A stretch of 64,000 nucleotides of DNA from CAVUDO01 sp963740255 (GTDB lineage: Bacteria > Actinomycetota > Actinomycetes > Mycobacteriales > Cryptosporangiaceae): contig CAVUDO010000006.1 of the NCBI GenBank assembly GCA_963740255.1, forward strand, positions 806,001 through 870,000. Reading direction: 5' to 3'. The position numbers and the translations under genes are program-made. Below are positions 34,906 to 42,967 of the stretch, piece after piece; the first letter of the stretch is position 1; every line of letters starts with the position of its first letter. The notes under the pieces are model-generated. The model saw nothing but the letters and a program-made list of their open reading frames with translations, ran no database searches and was not told the DNA's origin.

Positions 34906-36408
34906 ATGACCGAGCATGTGCTCGCGTGGCGACCAGTCGAGCCGCTACCGCCCATCAATGGAGAGACGCAGAAAATACTCGACACGGTCGACACCTTGCG
35001 CGAGGCGTGGGAGTCCTCGCTCAAGTACGTCTCGCGTGGGGAGTTCGAAGAAGCGCGGCGACGCGCGCTGCGTCGGCACGCTATCGAGACAGGCATCATC
35101 GAGCGTCTCTACGATGTCGACTGGGGCGTCACCCAGGCGCTGGTGGCTGAGGGAATCACCCGGTCGGCCGCGGTCCGCGAGGGTGGCATTTCTGAAGACA
35201 CTCTGGCGACGATCAACGCTCAACTCGACGCCTTGGACCTGATGGTGGAGGCGGTGGGTGACGGCCGCCCGTTGACGTTGTCCCTAGTCCGCGAACTCCA
35301 CGCCGCGATAACGCGCACGCAGCACACATACGAAGCGCGCGACCAGTTCGGCCGCGTGTTCTCTCGTCCCATGATCCACGGTGACTGGAAGCAGGACCGC
35401 AACGATGTGATACGGGAGGACGGCTCGTTGTTGGAGTTCGTCCCCCCGGAACACACCGATAGCGAGATGGAGTCGCTGCTCGCAGGATACGAGGACACGG
35501 GCGGCGCCCACCCGGTTGTGCGGGCAGCGTGGCTGCATCACCGTTTCGTGCGGATCCATCCTTTTCAGGATGGCAACGGACGGGTCGCTAGGGCGTTGAC
35601 ACTTCTCGTTCTCCTGAGGTCGCGCTATGCGCCGCTCGTTGTAGACCGGAATCAGCGCACGAGCTACATCGAGGCACTGGACACGGCGAACGAGGGTGAC
35701 CTGCGACCCCTTGTGCGGCTCTTCGCGGGCCTGGAGATCGTCGCGTTGAAGTCCGAGTTGTCTCCCCAACTGTCGTCGGCCTCTCAGGCCACTGGCGCGG
35801 TCGCCGTGGCGAGAGAGATGGTCGGGCGGTTCCAAGAACGCAAGCGTGCGGATGATCAGGACCGCCGAGCCGCGTCCGAAAAGCTCGCCCAGGCAGCGCA
35901 CGCCCAGATTATCGAGGAGGTCGAACGTCTCGGTGAGCAACTGGAGCACGAGTTCCGAAGCGTGGATCGCCGGGCGCGGCACCACGTTTCGCATGGCGCC
36001 CCTGGAGCGTCAAACGCGAGACATTGGCGCGGCCAGCTCGTGTACGTCGCGAAGCGAATCGACTTCTATGCGAACCTCGCCGACGGCAGCTGGTGGACCT
36101 GCCTCCATCTCACTGCGCTTGGGCAGGTGTTGCGCTACATAGTCGCCATCCAGAAGGTCGGCCATGCGGACCTCGGCGTCTTGGCGGTGACGCCGTTCGC
36201 GGAGGTGGTCGAAGACAAACCGGGCCGGCGAACGGAGCGGGATCCCGGCGGCCCACCGGAGCACCGCCGGGCGTTCGAACCAACTGCCGGCGACAGCGTC
36301 ACACTCGTGCACACGAACAGCCCTGGCGACCGTTGGCCAGAGATTGCCGAACTCATCGACCGGACACTCGCAGTGGGAGTTCGGTACTTCCTGGACGAAC
36401 TCGGCTAG
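34906..36408 (+). CDS. Fic-domain protein (putative AMPylase)
   Basis: The 500-residue protein has a Fic core with the full motif HPFQDGNGRVAR (residues 218-229), whose histidine is the catalytic residue for transfer of AMP or a related group onto a target hydroxyl. An N-terminal helix contains TGIIER (62-67), close to but not exactly the inhibitory (S/T)xxxE(G/N) motif, so self-inhibition is uncertain. The C-terminal 200 residues have a coiled-coil-like part (about 285-355) and no recognised domain. Sixty-base samples I counted have 58-67% G+C, against 85% in a tagI sample, suggesting acquired DNA inserted into the tagI-DUF3117 backbone. Confidence 0.88.
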   Translation: MTEHVLAWRPVEPLPPINGETQKILDTVDTLREAWESSLKYVSRGEFEEARRRALRRHAIETGIIERLYDVDWGVTQALVAEGITRSAAVREGGISEDTLATINAQLDALDLMVEAVGDGRPLTLSLVRELHAAITRTQHTYEARDQFGRVFSRPMIHGDWKQDRNDVIREDGSLLEFVPPEHTDSEMESLLAGYEDTGGAHPVVRAAWLHHRFVRIHPFQDGNGRVARALTLLVLLRSRYAPLVVDRNQRTSYIEALDTANEGDLRPLVRLFAGLEIVALKSELSPQLSSASQATGAVAVAREMVGRFQERKRADDQDRRAASEKLAQAAHAQIIEEVERLGEQLEHEFRSVDRRARHHVSHGAPGASNARHWRGQLVYVAKRIDFYANLADGSWWTCLHLTALGQVLRYIVAIQKVGHADLGVLAVTPFAEVVEDKPGRRTERDPGGPPEHRRAFEPTAGDSVTLVHTNSPGDRWPEIAELIDRTLAVGVRYFLDELG

Positions 36409-36532
36409 ACCGACACTCACCACGGACGGGGACCGGCGTAGGGGAGTCGTCCGCGACGCTTCAGATCGTTCGTACCGCCCCAGGAGGGCAGCTCCCGCCC
36501 GCTCTTGCTGTTCCGCCGGGACGCGGATGGGT

Positions 36533-37324
36533 TCAGCGGCCGAGGAAGGTGGGGCGCTGCTTGGCCACGAAGGCCGCCGTGGCGGCGGGGTGGTCGACGG
36601 TGTCGGCCGCTCTGGCCTGCGCGTCCGCCTCGGCCTCGAGGGCCTCGGCGAGGGTGGCCGACGCACCGTAGGCCAGGCAGCGCTTGATCTCGGCGTACGC
36701 CACAGTGGGGCCGGCGGCCAGCCGCGCCGCCAGCTCGTGGGCCGCGCCGGGCACGGCCTCGTCGTCGGTGACCAGGGTGGTCAACAGGCCCAGCGCCGCG
36801 GCCTCGGCGGCCTTCACGGGTTGGGCGAGCAGCAGCAGCTCGGTGGCCTTGGCGTGCCCGACCAGCCGCGGCAGCGTCCAGGAGGCGCCGGAGTCGGCGG
36901 CCAGCCCGACCTTCGCGAACGCCATCAGGAACCCGGTCGACGGGCCGCCGACCCGGAAGTCGGCCGCGAACGCGAACGACGCGCCCGCTCCCGCCGCCAT
37001 GCCCCGGACCGCGGCCACGACCGGTTTCGGCATGCCGGCGATGGCCAGCGCGATCGGGTTGTAGTGGTCGCGCACGGTCCGCAGCGGCGTCGGGTCGCCG
37101 GACTCCAGCATCGCCACGTGCTCGCGCAGGTCCTGCCCCACACAGAACGCGCGGCCGGCTCCCGCCAGCACCACGGCTCGGACGCTCTCGTCGCCGCCCG
37201 CCTCGGTCAGCGCGGCGAGCAGCGCCTCCTTGAGCTCGACCGAGAGCGCGTTCATCGTGTCGGGGCGGTTCAGGGTGAGCGTCGTGACGCCGTCGGTGCG
37301 CTCGACGAGCAGCGTGTCGGACAC
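36533..37324 (-). CDS. Enoyl-CoA hydratase/isomerase (PaaG-like)
   Basis: The 263-residue crotonase-fold protein has the oxyanion-hole segment AGAGRAFCVGQDLREHVAML and a second one around RGMAAGAGASFAFAADFRV. The lack of a second acidic catalytic residue typical of hydratases, the CVGQDL sequence and the D/Y-rich HYNPIALAI segment favour PaaG, the ring-epoxide isomerase of phenylacetate degradation. The GTG start follows GGAGGAGG. It is downstream of a PaaX-type regulator on the same strand, which supports this assignment. No other paa genes are in the window. Confidence 0.8.
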   Translation of the reverse strand: MSDTLLVERTDGVTTLTLNRPDTMNALSVELKEALLAALTEAGGDESVRAVVLAGAGRAFCVGQDLREHVAMLESGDPTPLRTVRDHYNPIALAIAGMPKPVVAAVRGMAAGAGASFAFAADFRVGGPSTGFLMAFAKVGLAADSGASWTLPRLVGHAKATELLLLAQPVKAAEAAALGLLTTLVTDDEAVPGAAHELAARLAAGPTVAYAEIKRCLAYGASATLAEALEAEADAQARAADTVDHPAATAAFVAKQRPTFLGR

Positions 37325-37365
37325 GGAACCTCCTCCAGGGCGCGGGCCGCGACCCGCTGGGCCGG

Positions 37366-38163
37366 TCAGGGACGGGACGATGCCAGGCAGGCGTCGACGT
37401 ACCGGCTGGCAGCAGGCCACAGCCTCGCGGCGTTCCGGTCGAAGAACTCCGCCGCGGCGAGGCCGGGCCAGTCGTCCGGAAGCAGGACGTGCGGCAGGCC
37501 CGGGTCGCTGAACAGGAACCGGCGCCAGCTGTGCACCAGCCTGCTGCGGGCGGCGAACGCCTGCTCGTCGGTGGGTTCCTCTCCGGCGGCGTCCACCACG
37601 GGACGCAGATCCCCGACGAAACGCTGGTAGGCCTTGGCCAGGGTCTCCAGGTCCCAGCTCCGGCGGATCAGGCCGGCCGCACCCTCGCGACCGCCCGCGT
37701 GCACGGCCAGGAACTGCTCGACCTGGGCGCCGGCCTCGGTCACCAGCGAGTCGACCTCGTCGGCCACCCGCGGACAGACCCAGGTGTGTCCGTCGAGCGT
37801 GCCGTAGCCGAGGAAGCCGAGGTTGGCCACCAGCCGGGTCTTGGCCGCGCGGTCGGTCGGACCGGTGATCACCAGCACGTGCCAGCGCTCGTCCCAGCCG
37901 TCCTGCCGGGTGCGGTAGATCCGGGCAGCCGCGTCGTCCAACCGCCGGACGGCTTTGGGGGTGAGGGTGTAGCCGGGCCCGGCGGCCAGCCGGACCGGCT
38001 CGAGCCAACCCTGCCGCACCATCCGGGACACCGCGGTGCGGACAGCCGGAGCCGCGACCTCCAGCGGCGCCAGCAGGCGCACGAGAGCCGCGACCGGAGC
38101 GGAGCCGCCGCGCGGCCGGAGATGGTCGCCGAACAGATCGAAGAGGGCGGAGCGGGCCTGCAC
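37366..38163 (-). CDS. PaaX-family transcriptional repressor
   Basis: The 265-residue regulator has the PaaX architecture: an N-terminal winged helix (SALFDLFGDHLRPRGG, then AVRTAVSRMVRQGWLEPV), a central ferredoxin-like domain with WDERWHVLVI, and a C-terminal domain with HSWRRFLFSDPGLPHVLLPDDWPG. PaaX represses phenylacetate catabolism and is released by phenylacetyl-CoA. It starts at a GTG and lies 42 bases upstream of the PaaG-like gene, so the pair probably forms one operon. Its operator should lie in 38164-38250, where I could not identify a certain palindrome. Confidence 0.88.
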   Translation of the reverse strand: MQARSALFDLFGDHLRPRGGSAPVAALVRLLAPLEVAAPAVRTAVSRMVRQGWLEPVRLAAGPGYTLTPKAVRRLDDAAARIYRTRQDGWDERWHVLVITGPTDRAAKTRLVANLGFLGYGTLDGHTWVCPRVADEVDSLVTEAGAQVEQFLAVHAGGREGAAGLIRRSWDLETLAKAYQRFVGDLRPVVDAAGEEPTDEQAFAARSRLVHSWRRFLFSDPGLPHVLLPDDWPGLAAAEFFDRNAARLWPAASRYVDACLASSRP

Positions 38164-38430
38164 GTCGTGAGTCTGTCAGCCAGATGACGGAACGTCCACG
38201 TGTTGTCACAAACCTGTTGCGTGGCGGTGCCCGGAACGCGGCGCGGGGTCCTTTTCGCTGGTGACGGGCGTGGGTCGTCCACAATAGGGAGCCAGCCCGA
38301 GTTGGGGCAGGTGGGGGCGATGCGCGAGAATATCCGACGAAGCGTGACGGCCGGGGCCTGACAGGGTCCTGTGAGCCGTACGGCGTGGTCGTGCGAGTAC
38401 GGGCGACCACCTGGTCGAGGGGAGCTCAGG

Positions 38431-38598
38431 ATGGCGGCCATGAAGCCGCGGACAGGTGACGGTCCGCTGGAGGTCACCAAGGAGGGCCGCGGCATCGTTA
38501 TGCGCGTTCCGCTCGAGGGCGGCGGTCGGCTGGTGGTCGAGATGTCCGCCGACGAGGCGAGCGCACTGGGCGACGCGTTGCGAAACGTCGTGGGCTGA
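38431..38598 (+). CDS. DUF3117 small conserved protein (Rv1211-like)
   Basis: The 55-residue protein MAAMKPRTGDGPLEVTKE... belongs to DUF3117, one of the most conserved small proteins of actinobacteria, with central text GRGIVMRVPLEGGGRLVVE and a final ALGDALRNVVG. Its function is unknown. The ATG at 38431 follows GGGGAGCTCAGG; a second ATG follows at 38440. The location between tagI and the glgA/glgC pair matches Rv1211. About 270 bases upstream (38164-38430) hold only promoters for paaX and this gene. Confidence 0.9.
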   Translation: MAAMKPRTGDGPLEVTKEGRGIVMRVPLEGGGRLVVEMSADEASALGDALRNVVG

Positions 38599-38712
38599 GG
38601 CCGTTCGGTGTTCCGGCCGGTCCGGGCCGGCACGGTGGAAGTCCGTGTCCGCCTGGGCCGGCTGTTCTGTGCCCTGAATCCGTGCTCGTCCGCCGTGCGG
38701 AGCCCGGTGCCC

Positions 38713-39864
38713 TCAGCCGAGCGACAGGTAGACAGCGAGCGTCTGCTCCGCGACCGCTTCCCAGCCGAACCGGCCGACGGCCCGCTCCCGCCCCGCCGCC
38801 CCCATCGACCGGGCCCGCGCCGGGTCGCCGACCAGGGCGTTCAGCGCTTCGGCCAGCCCCGCCTCGTAGCTGCGCGGGTCGTCGGCGGCGTACGGGGTGA
38901 GCAGGCCCGTCTCGCCGTGCACCACCACTTCCGGGATCCCGCCGATGGCGCTGGCCACCACCGGGGTCTGGCAGGCCATCGCCTCCAGGTTCACGATGCC
39001 GAGCGGCTCGTAGACCGACGGGCAGCAGAACACCGTGGCGTGGCTGAGCAGCTGGACGAGGTCGCTCCGGCTCAGCATCTCGACCACCCAGACCACCCGG
39101 TGCCCGCCCGCGCGCAGCGCCTCGATCTGCGCCGACACCTCGGCGGCCAGCTCGTCGGTGTCCGGCGCGGACGCGCAGAGCACCAGCTGCACGCCCGGAT
39201 CGAGCTGCCGTGCGGCGGCGAGCAGGTGGATGATGCCCTTCTGGCGGGTGATCCGGCCGACATAGAGCACGTAGGGCCGGTCCGGGTCGATCCCGTGCGC
39301 GACGACCACGTCGTCGTGCCCGGTGGGCGCGTAGAGCGCGGTGTCGATACCGCTGTGCACGACGTGCACGCGGTCCGGGTCGAGTTCCGGGTGGTGGTCG
39401 AGGACGTCCGCGCGCATGGCGGCGCTCACCGCGATCACGGCGTCGGCGCCCTCGAACGCCGTCCGTTCGGCCCACCGGGACACCGCGTACCCGCCGCCGA
39501 GCTGTTCGGCCTTCCACGGCCGGGACGGCTCCAGCGAGTGCGCGGTGACCACGTGCCTGCAGCCGTGCAGCAGCTTGGCGAGGTGGCCGCCGAGGTTGGT
39601 GTACCAGGTGTGCGAGTGCACGACGGCCGCCCCCTGAACGGCCTGGGCCATCTCCAGGTCGACCGCGAGCGCCCGCAGCGCGCCGTTCGCGCCCGCCAGC
39701 GTGGCCGGCGGCAGGTGGCCGACCGCACCGGGCCGGGCCGCGCCGAAGCAGTGCACCTCGACCTCGATCAGCCGGCGGAGCTCTCGCACCAGGAAGTCGA
39801 CGTGTACGCCGGCGCCGCCGTACACCTCCGGGGGGTACTCGTTGGTCAGCACCGCCAGCCGCAT
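38713..39864 (-). CDS. glgA: Glycogen synthase / alpha-maltose-1-phosphate synthase (GlgA/GlgM)
   Basis: The 383-residue GT4 glycosyltransferase uses ADP-glucose to extend glucan or to make maltose-1-phosphate for GlgE. It has the N-terminal glycine loop PPEVYGGAGVHV, the donor-site VGRITRQKGIIHL and the E-x7-E motif in PSVYEPLGIVNLEAMAC. It is homologous to Rv1212c (GlgM). It is divergent from glgC with about 130 bases between them, a conserved arrangement. The ATG lies 6 bases from a minus-strand TAGGGT, indicating a leaderless mRNA. Confidence 0.93.
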   Translation of the reverse strand: MRLAVLTNEYPPEVYGGAGVHVDFLVRELRRLIEVEVHCFGAARPGAVGHLPPATLAGANGALRALAVDLEMAQAVQGAAVVHSHTWYTNLGGHLAKLLHGCRHVVTAHSLEPSRPWKAEQLGGGYAVSRWAERTAFEGADAVIAVSAAMRADVLDHHPELDPDRVHVVHSGIDTALYAPTGHDDVVVAHGIDPDRPYVLYVGRITRQKGIIHLLAAARQLDPGVQLVLCASAPDTDELAAEVSAQIEALRAGGHRVVWVVEMLSRSDLVQLLSHATVFCCPSVYEPLGIVNLEAMACQTPVVASAIGGIPEVVVHGETGLLTPYAADDPRSYEAGLAEALNALVGDPARARSMGAAGRERAVGRFGWEAVAEQTLAVYLSLG

Positions 39865-39870
39865 GCGCTC

Positions 39871-39876
39871 ACCCTA
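39871..39876 (-). promoter_or_regulatory. TAGGGT -10 element, leaderless start of glgA
   Basis: On the minus strand TAGGGT stands 6 bases before the glgA ATG, with no ribosome site. Confidence 0.6.
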
Positions 39877-39985
39877 CGCAGCGCCGGCTGGTGGCGAGGT
39901 CATCCAGGGCAAGGACCCCGGTCCGAGAAGCCGCTGTACATCAGCCGTTCGGCCCACGGTGCGTGGACGGTTACTAAACGGGAAC

Positions 39986-39991
39986 TAAGGT
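39986..39991 (+). promoter_or_regulatory. TAAGGT -10 element, leaderless start of glgC
   Basis: TAAGGT stands 7 bases before the glgC ATG at 39999. The GTG three bases earlier would leave only 4 bases, so this element favours the ATG. Confidence 0.6.
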
Positions 39992-39998
39992 TCATGTG

Positions 39999-41231
39999 AT
40001 GGGTCGCGGCGCCGGGTCGACACGGTCGGTGTTGGGCATGGTCCTCGCCGGTGGCGAGGGCAAACGCCTGATGCCGCTCACCGCCGACCGCGCGAAGCCG
40101 GCCGTCCCGTTCGGCGGCCAGTACCGCCTGATCGACTTCGTCCTCTCCAACCTGGTCAACGCCGACCTGCGCAAGATCTGCGTGCTGACCCAGTACAAGT
40201 CGCACTCGCTCGACCGGCACATCTCCTCGACCTGGCGGCTGTCCCCCCTGCTGGGCACGTACATCACGCCGGTACCCGCGCAGCAACGCCTCGGCCCGCG
40301 CTGGTTCACCGGCTCGGCCGACGCGATCTTCCAGTCCCTCAACCTGGTCCACGACGAGGAGCCCGAGTTCATCCTGGTCTTCGGTGCCGACCACGTGTAC
40401 CGGATGGACCCCGCCCAGATGCTCGAACAGCACGTGTACTCCGGGGCCGGTGTGACGGTCGCGGGCATCCGGGTGCCGCGCCGGGAGGCGACCGCCTTCG
40501 GAGTGATCGACACCGCCGCGGACGGCCGTTCCATCACCCGGTTCCTGGAGAAGCCCGCCGACCCGCCCGCGGTCACCGACGACCCCGAGGTCGCGTACGC
40601 CTCGATGGGCAACTACGTCTTCACCACCAAGGTGCTGCTGGACGCGCTCCGGGCCGACGCCGAGGATCCGGCCTCCGGGCACGACATGGGCGGCGACATC
40701 ATCCCGCTGCTGGTCGAGCGCGGCGAGGCCGCCGTGTACGACTTCGCCGACAACGAGGTGCCCGGCAGCACGGAGCGGGACCGCGGCTACTGGCGCGACG
40801 TCGGGACGCTGGACTCCTACTACGACGCCCACCGCGACCTGGTCTCGTTGCAGCCCATCTTCAACCTCTACAACCGCGAGTGGCCGATCCTGACCTCGCC
40901 GCCGCAGTTGCCGCCGGCCAAGTTCGTGCTGGGCGGCCGGGCGTCGGAATCGCTGGTCTCGGCCGGCTGCATCGTCACCGGGGACGTCCGCGAGTCGGTG
41001 CTCTCGCCCGGGGTGATGGTGGCCGAGGGCGCGGAGGTGTCCGAGGCGGTTCTCATGCAGGGCGTGAAGGTCGGCCGCGGGGCGGTGGTGAAGCGGGCGA
41101 TCCTCGACAAGAACGTGGTGGTGCCCGACGGCGCCCAGATCGGGGTCGACCTCGACGAGGACCGCGAACGCCACCGGGTCACCGACTCCGGCATCGTCGT
41201 CCTCGGCAAGGGCGCCCAGCTCGCCGTCTAG
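39999..41231 (+). CDS. glgC: Glucose-1-phosphate adenylyltransferase
   Basis: The 410-residue enzyme makes ADP-glucose from glucose-1-phosphate and ATP. It shows the nucleotidyltransferase signature VLAGGEGKRLMPLT, the activator/substrate motif RAKPAVPFGGQYRLIDFVLSN, WFTGSADAIFQ, and a C-terminal beta-helix for allosteric control. It supplies the divergent GlgA/GlgM. An in-frame GTG at 39996 adds one residue, but the -10 spacing favours 39999. The downstream 36 bases separate it from a broken VapC gene. Confidence 0.96.
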   Translation: MGRGAGSTRSVLGMVLAGGEGKRLMPLTADRAKPAVPFGGQYRLIDFVLSNLVNADLRKICVLTQYKSHSLDRHISSTWRLSPLLGTYITPVPAQQRLGPRWFTGSADAIFQSLNLVHDEEPEFILVFGADHVYRMDPAQMLEQHVYSGAGVTVAGIRVPRREATAFGVIDTAADGRSITRFLEKPADPPAVTDDPEVAYASMGNYVFTTKVLLDALRADAEDPASGHDMGGDIIPLLVERGEAAVYDFADNEVPGSTERDRGYWRDVGTLDSYYDAHRDLVSLQPIFNLYNREWPILTSPPQLPPAKFVLGGRASESLVSAGCIVTGDVRESVLSPGVMVAEGAEVSEAVLMQGVKVGRGAVVKRAILDKNVVVPDGAQIGVDLDEDRERHRVTDSGIVVLGKGAQLAV

Positions 41232-41267
41232 GGCTCCGGCCTCCGGACCGCGGCCAGGCCGCCTCCG

Positions 41268-41495
41268 TTGTCGGCCATGGCCGTGGAGTACCTGACTCCG
41301 ACAGTCGAGGACCGGGCTGTCGAGGTCCAGGCGCTGTTGGCCGACCAGGGACACCACCGCGCGCCTTCGGTGCCAGATCTGCTGGTAGCGGCGGCGGCGG
41401 AACTCGCTCAGCTGACCCTGTTGCACCTCGGCAAGGATTTCGAGCTCATCGCCGATCTGACCGGCCAACCCGTCGAACGACTCCGACTGCCCTGA
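41268..41495 (+). pseudogene. Truncated VapC (PIN-domain) toxin remnant
   Basis: The frame encodes only the C-terminal half of a PIN-domain toxin: DRAVEVQALLADQGHHRAPSVPDLLVAAAAELAQLTLLHLGKDFELIADLTGQ. The PSVPDLLVAAAAE acidic motif and the HLGKDFELIA end are kept, but the N-terminal strand with the first catalytic Asp and the middle Glu are missing; the glgC stop lies only 36 bases upstream. Without these residues it cannot be an active nuclease. No antitoxin gene is adjacent. Confidence 0.75.
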
Positions 41496-41504
41496 TCCTG
41501 CCCG

Positions 41505-42143
41505 TCAGGGCTGGGTGGTGGCGGCGAGGAGGCCGTCGCCGACGGGGAGGATGGCCGACACGAGGCCCCGATCACGGACCGTGCGGAGCAGGTCGCGCAT
41601 CGCCACCGCATCGCCGTCGCGGGCGGACGGGTCGGCGACCCTCCCGTCGGCGAGGACGCCGGCGAAGACCACCACCCCGCCCGGGCGCAGGAGGCGCATC
41701 GCTTCGGTGAGGTAGTCCGGACGCTCCGCCCGGGCCGCGGCCAGCACCGCGACCAGGTCGTAGGAGCTGTCGGCCAGCCGGGGCAACACGTCCATCGCCC
41801 GTCCGTTGATCAGCCGGTAGCGGCCCGGGGCGACGCTGGCCTCCCGGAAGGCGGCCCGGGCCATCCGCTGGTACTCTGATTCGTCGTCGATGCTGGTCAG
41901 AACCCCGTCCGACCGCATGCCGCGCAGCAGCCAGAGCCCGCTCACGCCGGTGCCGGTGCCCACCTCGACCACGGCCCTGGCCCGGGCCGCCGCCGCCAGC
42001 ACGCACAGCGCGGCGCCCGCGCCGGGGGAGGGAGAGGCGCAGCCCACCTCGGCGGCCCGGTCCCGGGCCGCGGTGGCCACCGGATCCTCGGCCGGGTAGG
42101 CGTCGGCGAACGCCGGGCCGACGGAGTGCCCCGTGGCCTCCAC
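41505..42143 (-). CDS. O-methyltransferase-fold protein with missing metal ligands (Rv1220c-like)
   Basis: The 212-residue protein has the class I SAM-binding motif VVEVGTGTGVSGLWLLRG and the overall layout of the metal-dependent catechol/caffeoyl-CoA O-methyltransferase family. It is divergent from sigE exactly as Rv1220c is. The metal-binding residues of the family are not conserved: the usual DADK reads LAAA (in DLVAVLAAARAERPDYL), and the later DN reads AG. It may methylate by another mechanism or have lost activity. The GTG at 42143 follows GGGGAGG; an earlier start is possible. Confidence 0.8.
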   Translation of the reverse strand: MEATGHSVGPAFADAYPAEDPVATAARDRAAEVGCASPSPGAGAALCVLAAAARARAVVEVGTGTGVSGLWLLRGMRSDGVLTSIDDESEYQRMARAAFREASVAPGRYRLINGRAMDVLPRLADSSYDLVAVLAAARAERPDYLTEAMRLLRPGGVVVFAGVLADGRVADPSARDGDAVAMRDLLRTVRDRGLVSAILPVGDGLLAATTQP

Positions 42144-42237
42144 ACCCCCACCTCCCCTGTCCGGCAATCGCCCGGCTCAGCGTAGGGGAACCCCCGGCAC
42201 GGCCCGACCGTTGGCAGCACGAGGGGCGGAGTCGCCT

Positions 42238-42263
42238 CCCGGTAGGGCGTACGCCCTACCGGG
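42238..42263. promoter_or_regulatory. Perfect 26-bp palindrome in the sigE/O-methyltransferase divergent region
   Basis: The sequence is self-complementary around the centre GCGTACGC, with arms beginning CCCGGTAGG. Outer arms GGCGGAGT (from about 42226) and ACTCCGCC (to about 42280) extend it as an imperfect dyad of about 55 bases. It lies between two divergent starts, so an operator is plausible; a cruciform or transcript hairpin is the alternative. Confidence 0.75.
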
Positions 42264-42346
42264 GAGCGAGGTACTCCGCCGGGAGCAGTACCCGACGGCT
42301 CGGGTCGTACTCGGGAACGACGTGCAGGCTAGGAGGCCCCGGCACA

Positions 42347-42967
42347 ATGGTGATCGCATCCATCGCGCCTGGGAGAGGAGTGGCCTTGCCGGCCGGGCCC
42401 GAGCCCTCGCAGGTCCCCGATCAGCCGCCGGAGGCGTGGGAGCCGCCGAGCTGGGACGAGGTCGTGCGGACGCACTCCGCGCGCGTCCATCGGCTCGCCT
42501 ACCGGCTGACCGGCAACCACGCGGACGCCGAAGACCTGACCCAGGAGGTGTTCGTCCGCGTCTTCCGGGCCCTCGGTGGCTACCGTCCGGGCACCTTCGA
42601 AGGTTGGCTGCACCGGATCACCACCAACCTCTTCCTCGACGGGGCCCGGCGTCGCGCCCGGATCCGGTTCGAGGCACTGCCCGACGACGCCGAACGGGTG
42701 CCCGGCCGCGAGCGCAGCCCCGAGCAGGCGTACTCCGACGACAACTTCGACGCCGACGTGCAGCACGCGCTGGACGCCCTCCCGCCCGACTTCCGGGCCG
42801 CGGTGGTCCTCTGCGACATCGAGGGGCTGTCGTACCAGGAGGTGGCCGCGACGCTGGGCATCAAGCTCGGCACGGTCCGCAGCCGCATCCACCGCGGGCG
42901 CAGCCTGCTCCGGGAGGCGTTGGCCCACCGTGCCCCGCGCCGTGCCGGCGGGGAGAACGCGCCGTGA
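42347..42967 (+). CDS. sigE: ECF RNA polymerase sigma factor SigE
   Basis: The 206-residue ECF sigma factor has region 2 (VRTHSARVHRLAYRLTGNHADAEDLTQEVFVRVFRAL, then FEGWLHRITTNLFLDGARR) and region 4 (ALDALPPDFRAAVVLCDIEGLSYQEVAATLGIKLGTVRSRIHRGRSLLREAL). It directs the envelope-stress response in actinobacteria. ATG 42347 has an AGGAGG site 10 bases upstream; a TTG at 42386 after GGGAGAGGAG is an alternative, and mycobacterial SigE also has several starts. Its stop overlaps the anti-sigma start (GTGA), so the two are made together. Confidence 0.95.
   Translation: MVIASIAPGRGVALPAGPEPSQVPDQPPEAWEPPSWDEVVRTHSARVHRLAYRLTGNHADAEDLTQEVFVRVFRALGGYRPGTFEGWLHRITTNLFLDGARRRARIRFEALPDDAERVPGRERSPEQAYSDDNFDADVQHALDALPPDFRAAVVLCDIEGLSYQEVAATLGIKLGTVRSRIHRGRSLLREALAHRAPRRAGGENAP

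Noticed and set aside
42300..42346. Autoregulatory SigE promoter before sigE
   Set aside because: GGGAAC is present near 42311 but no matching -10 was found at correct spacing.
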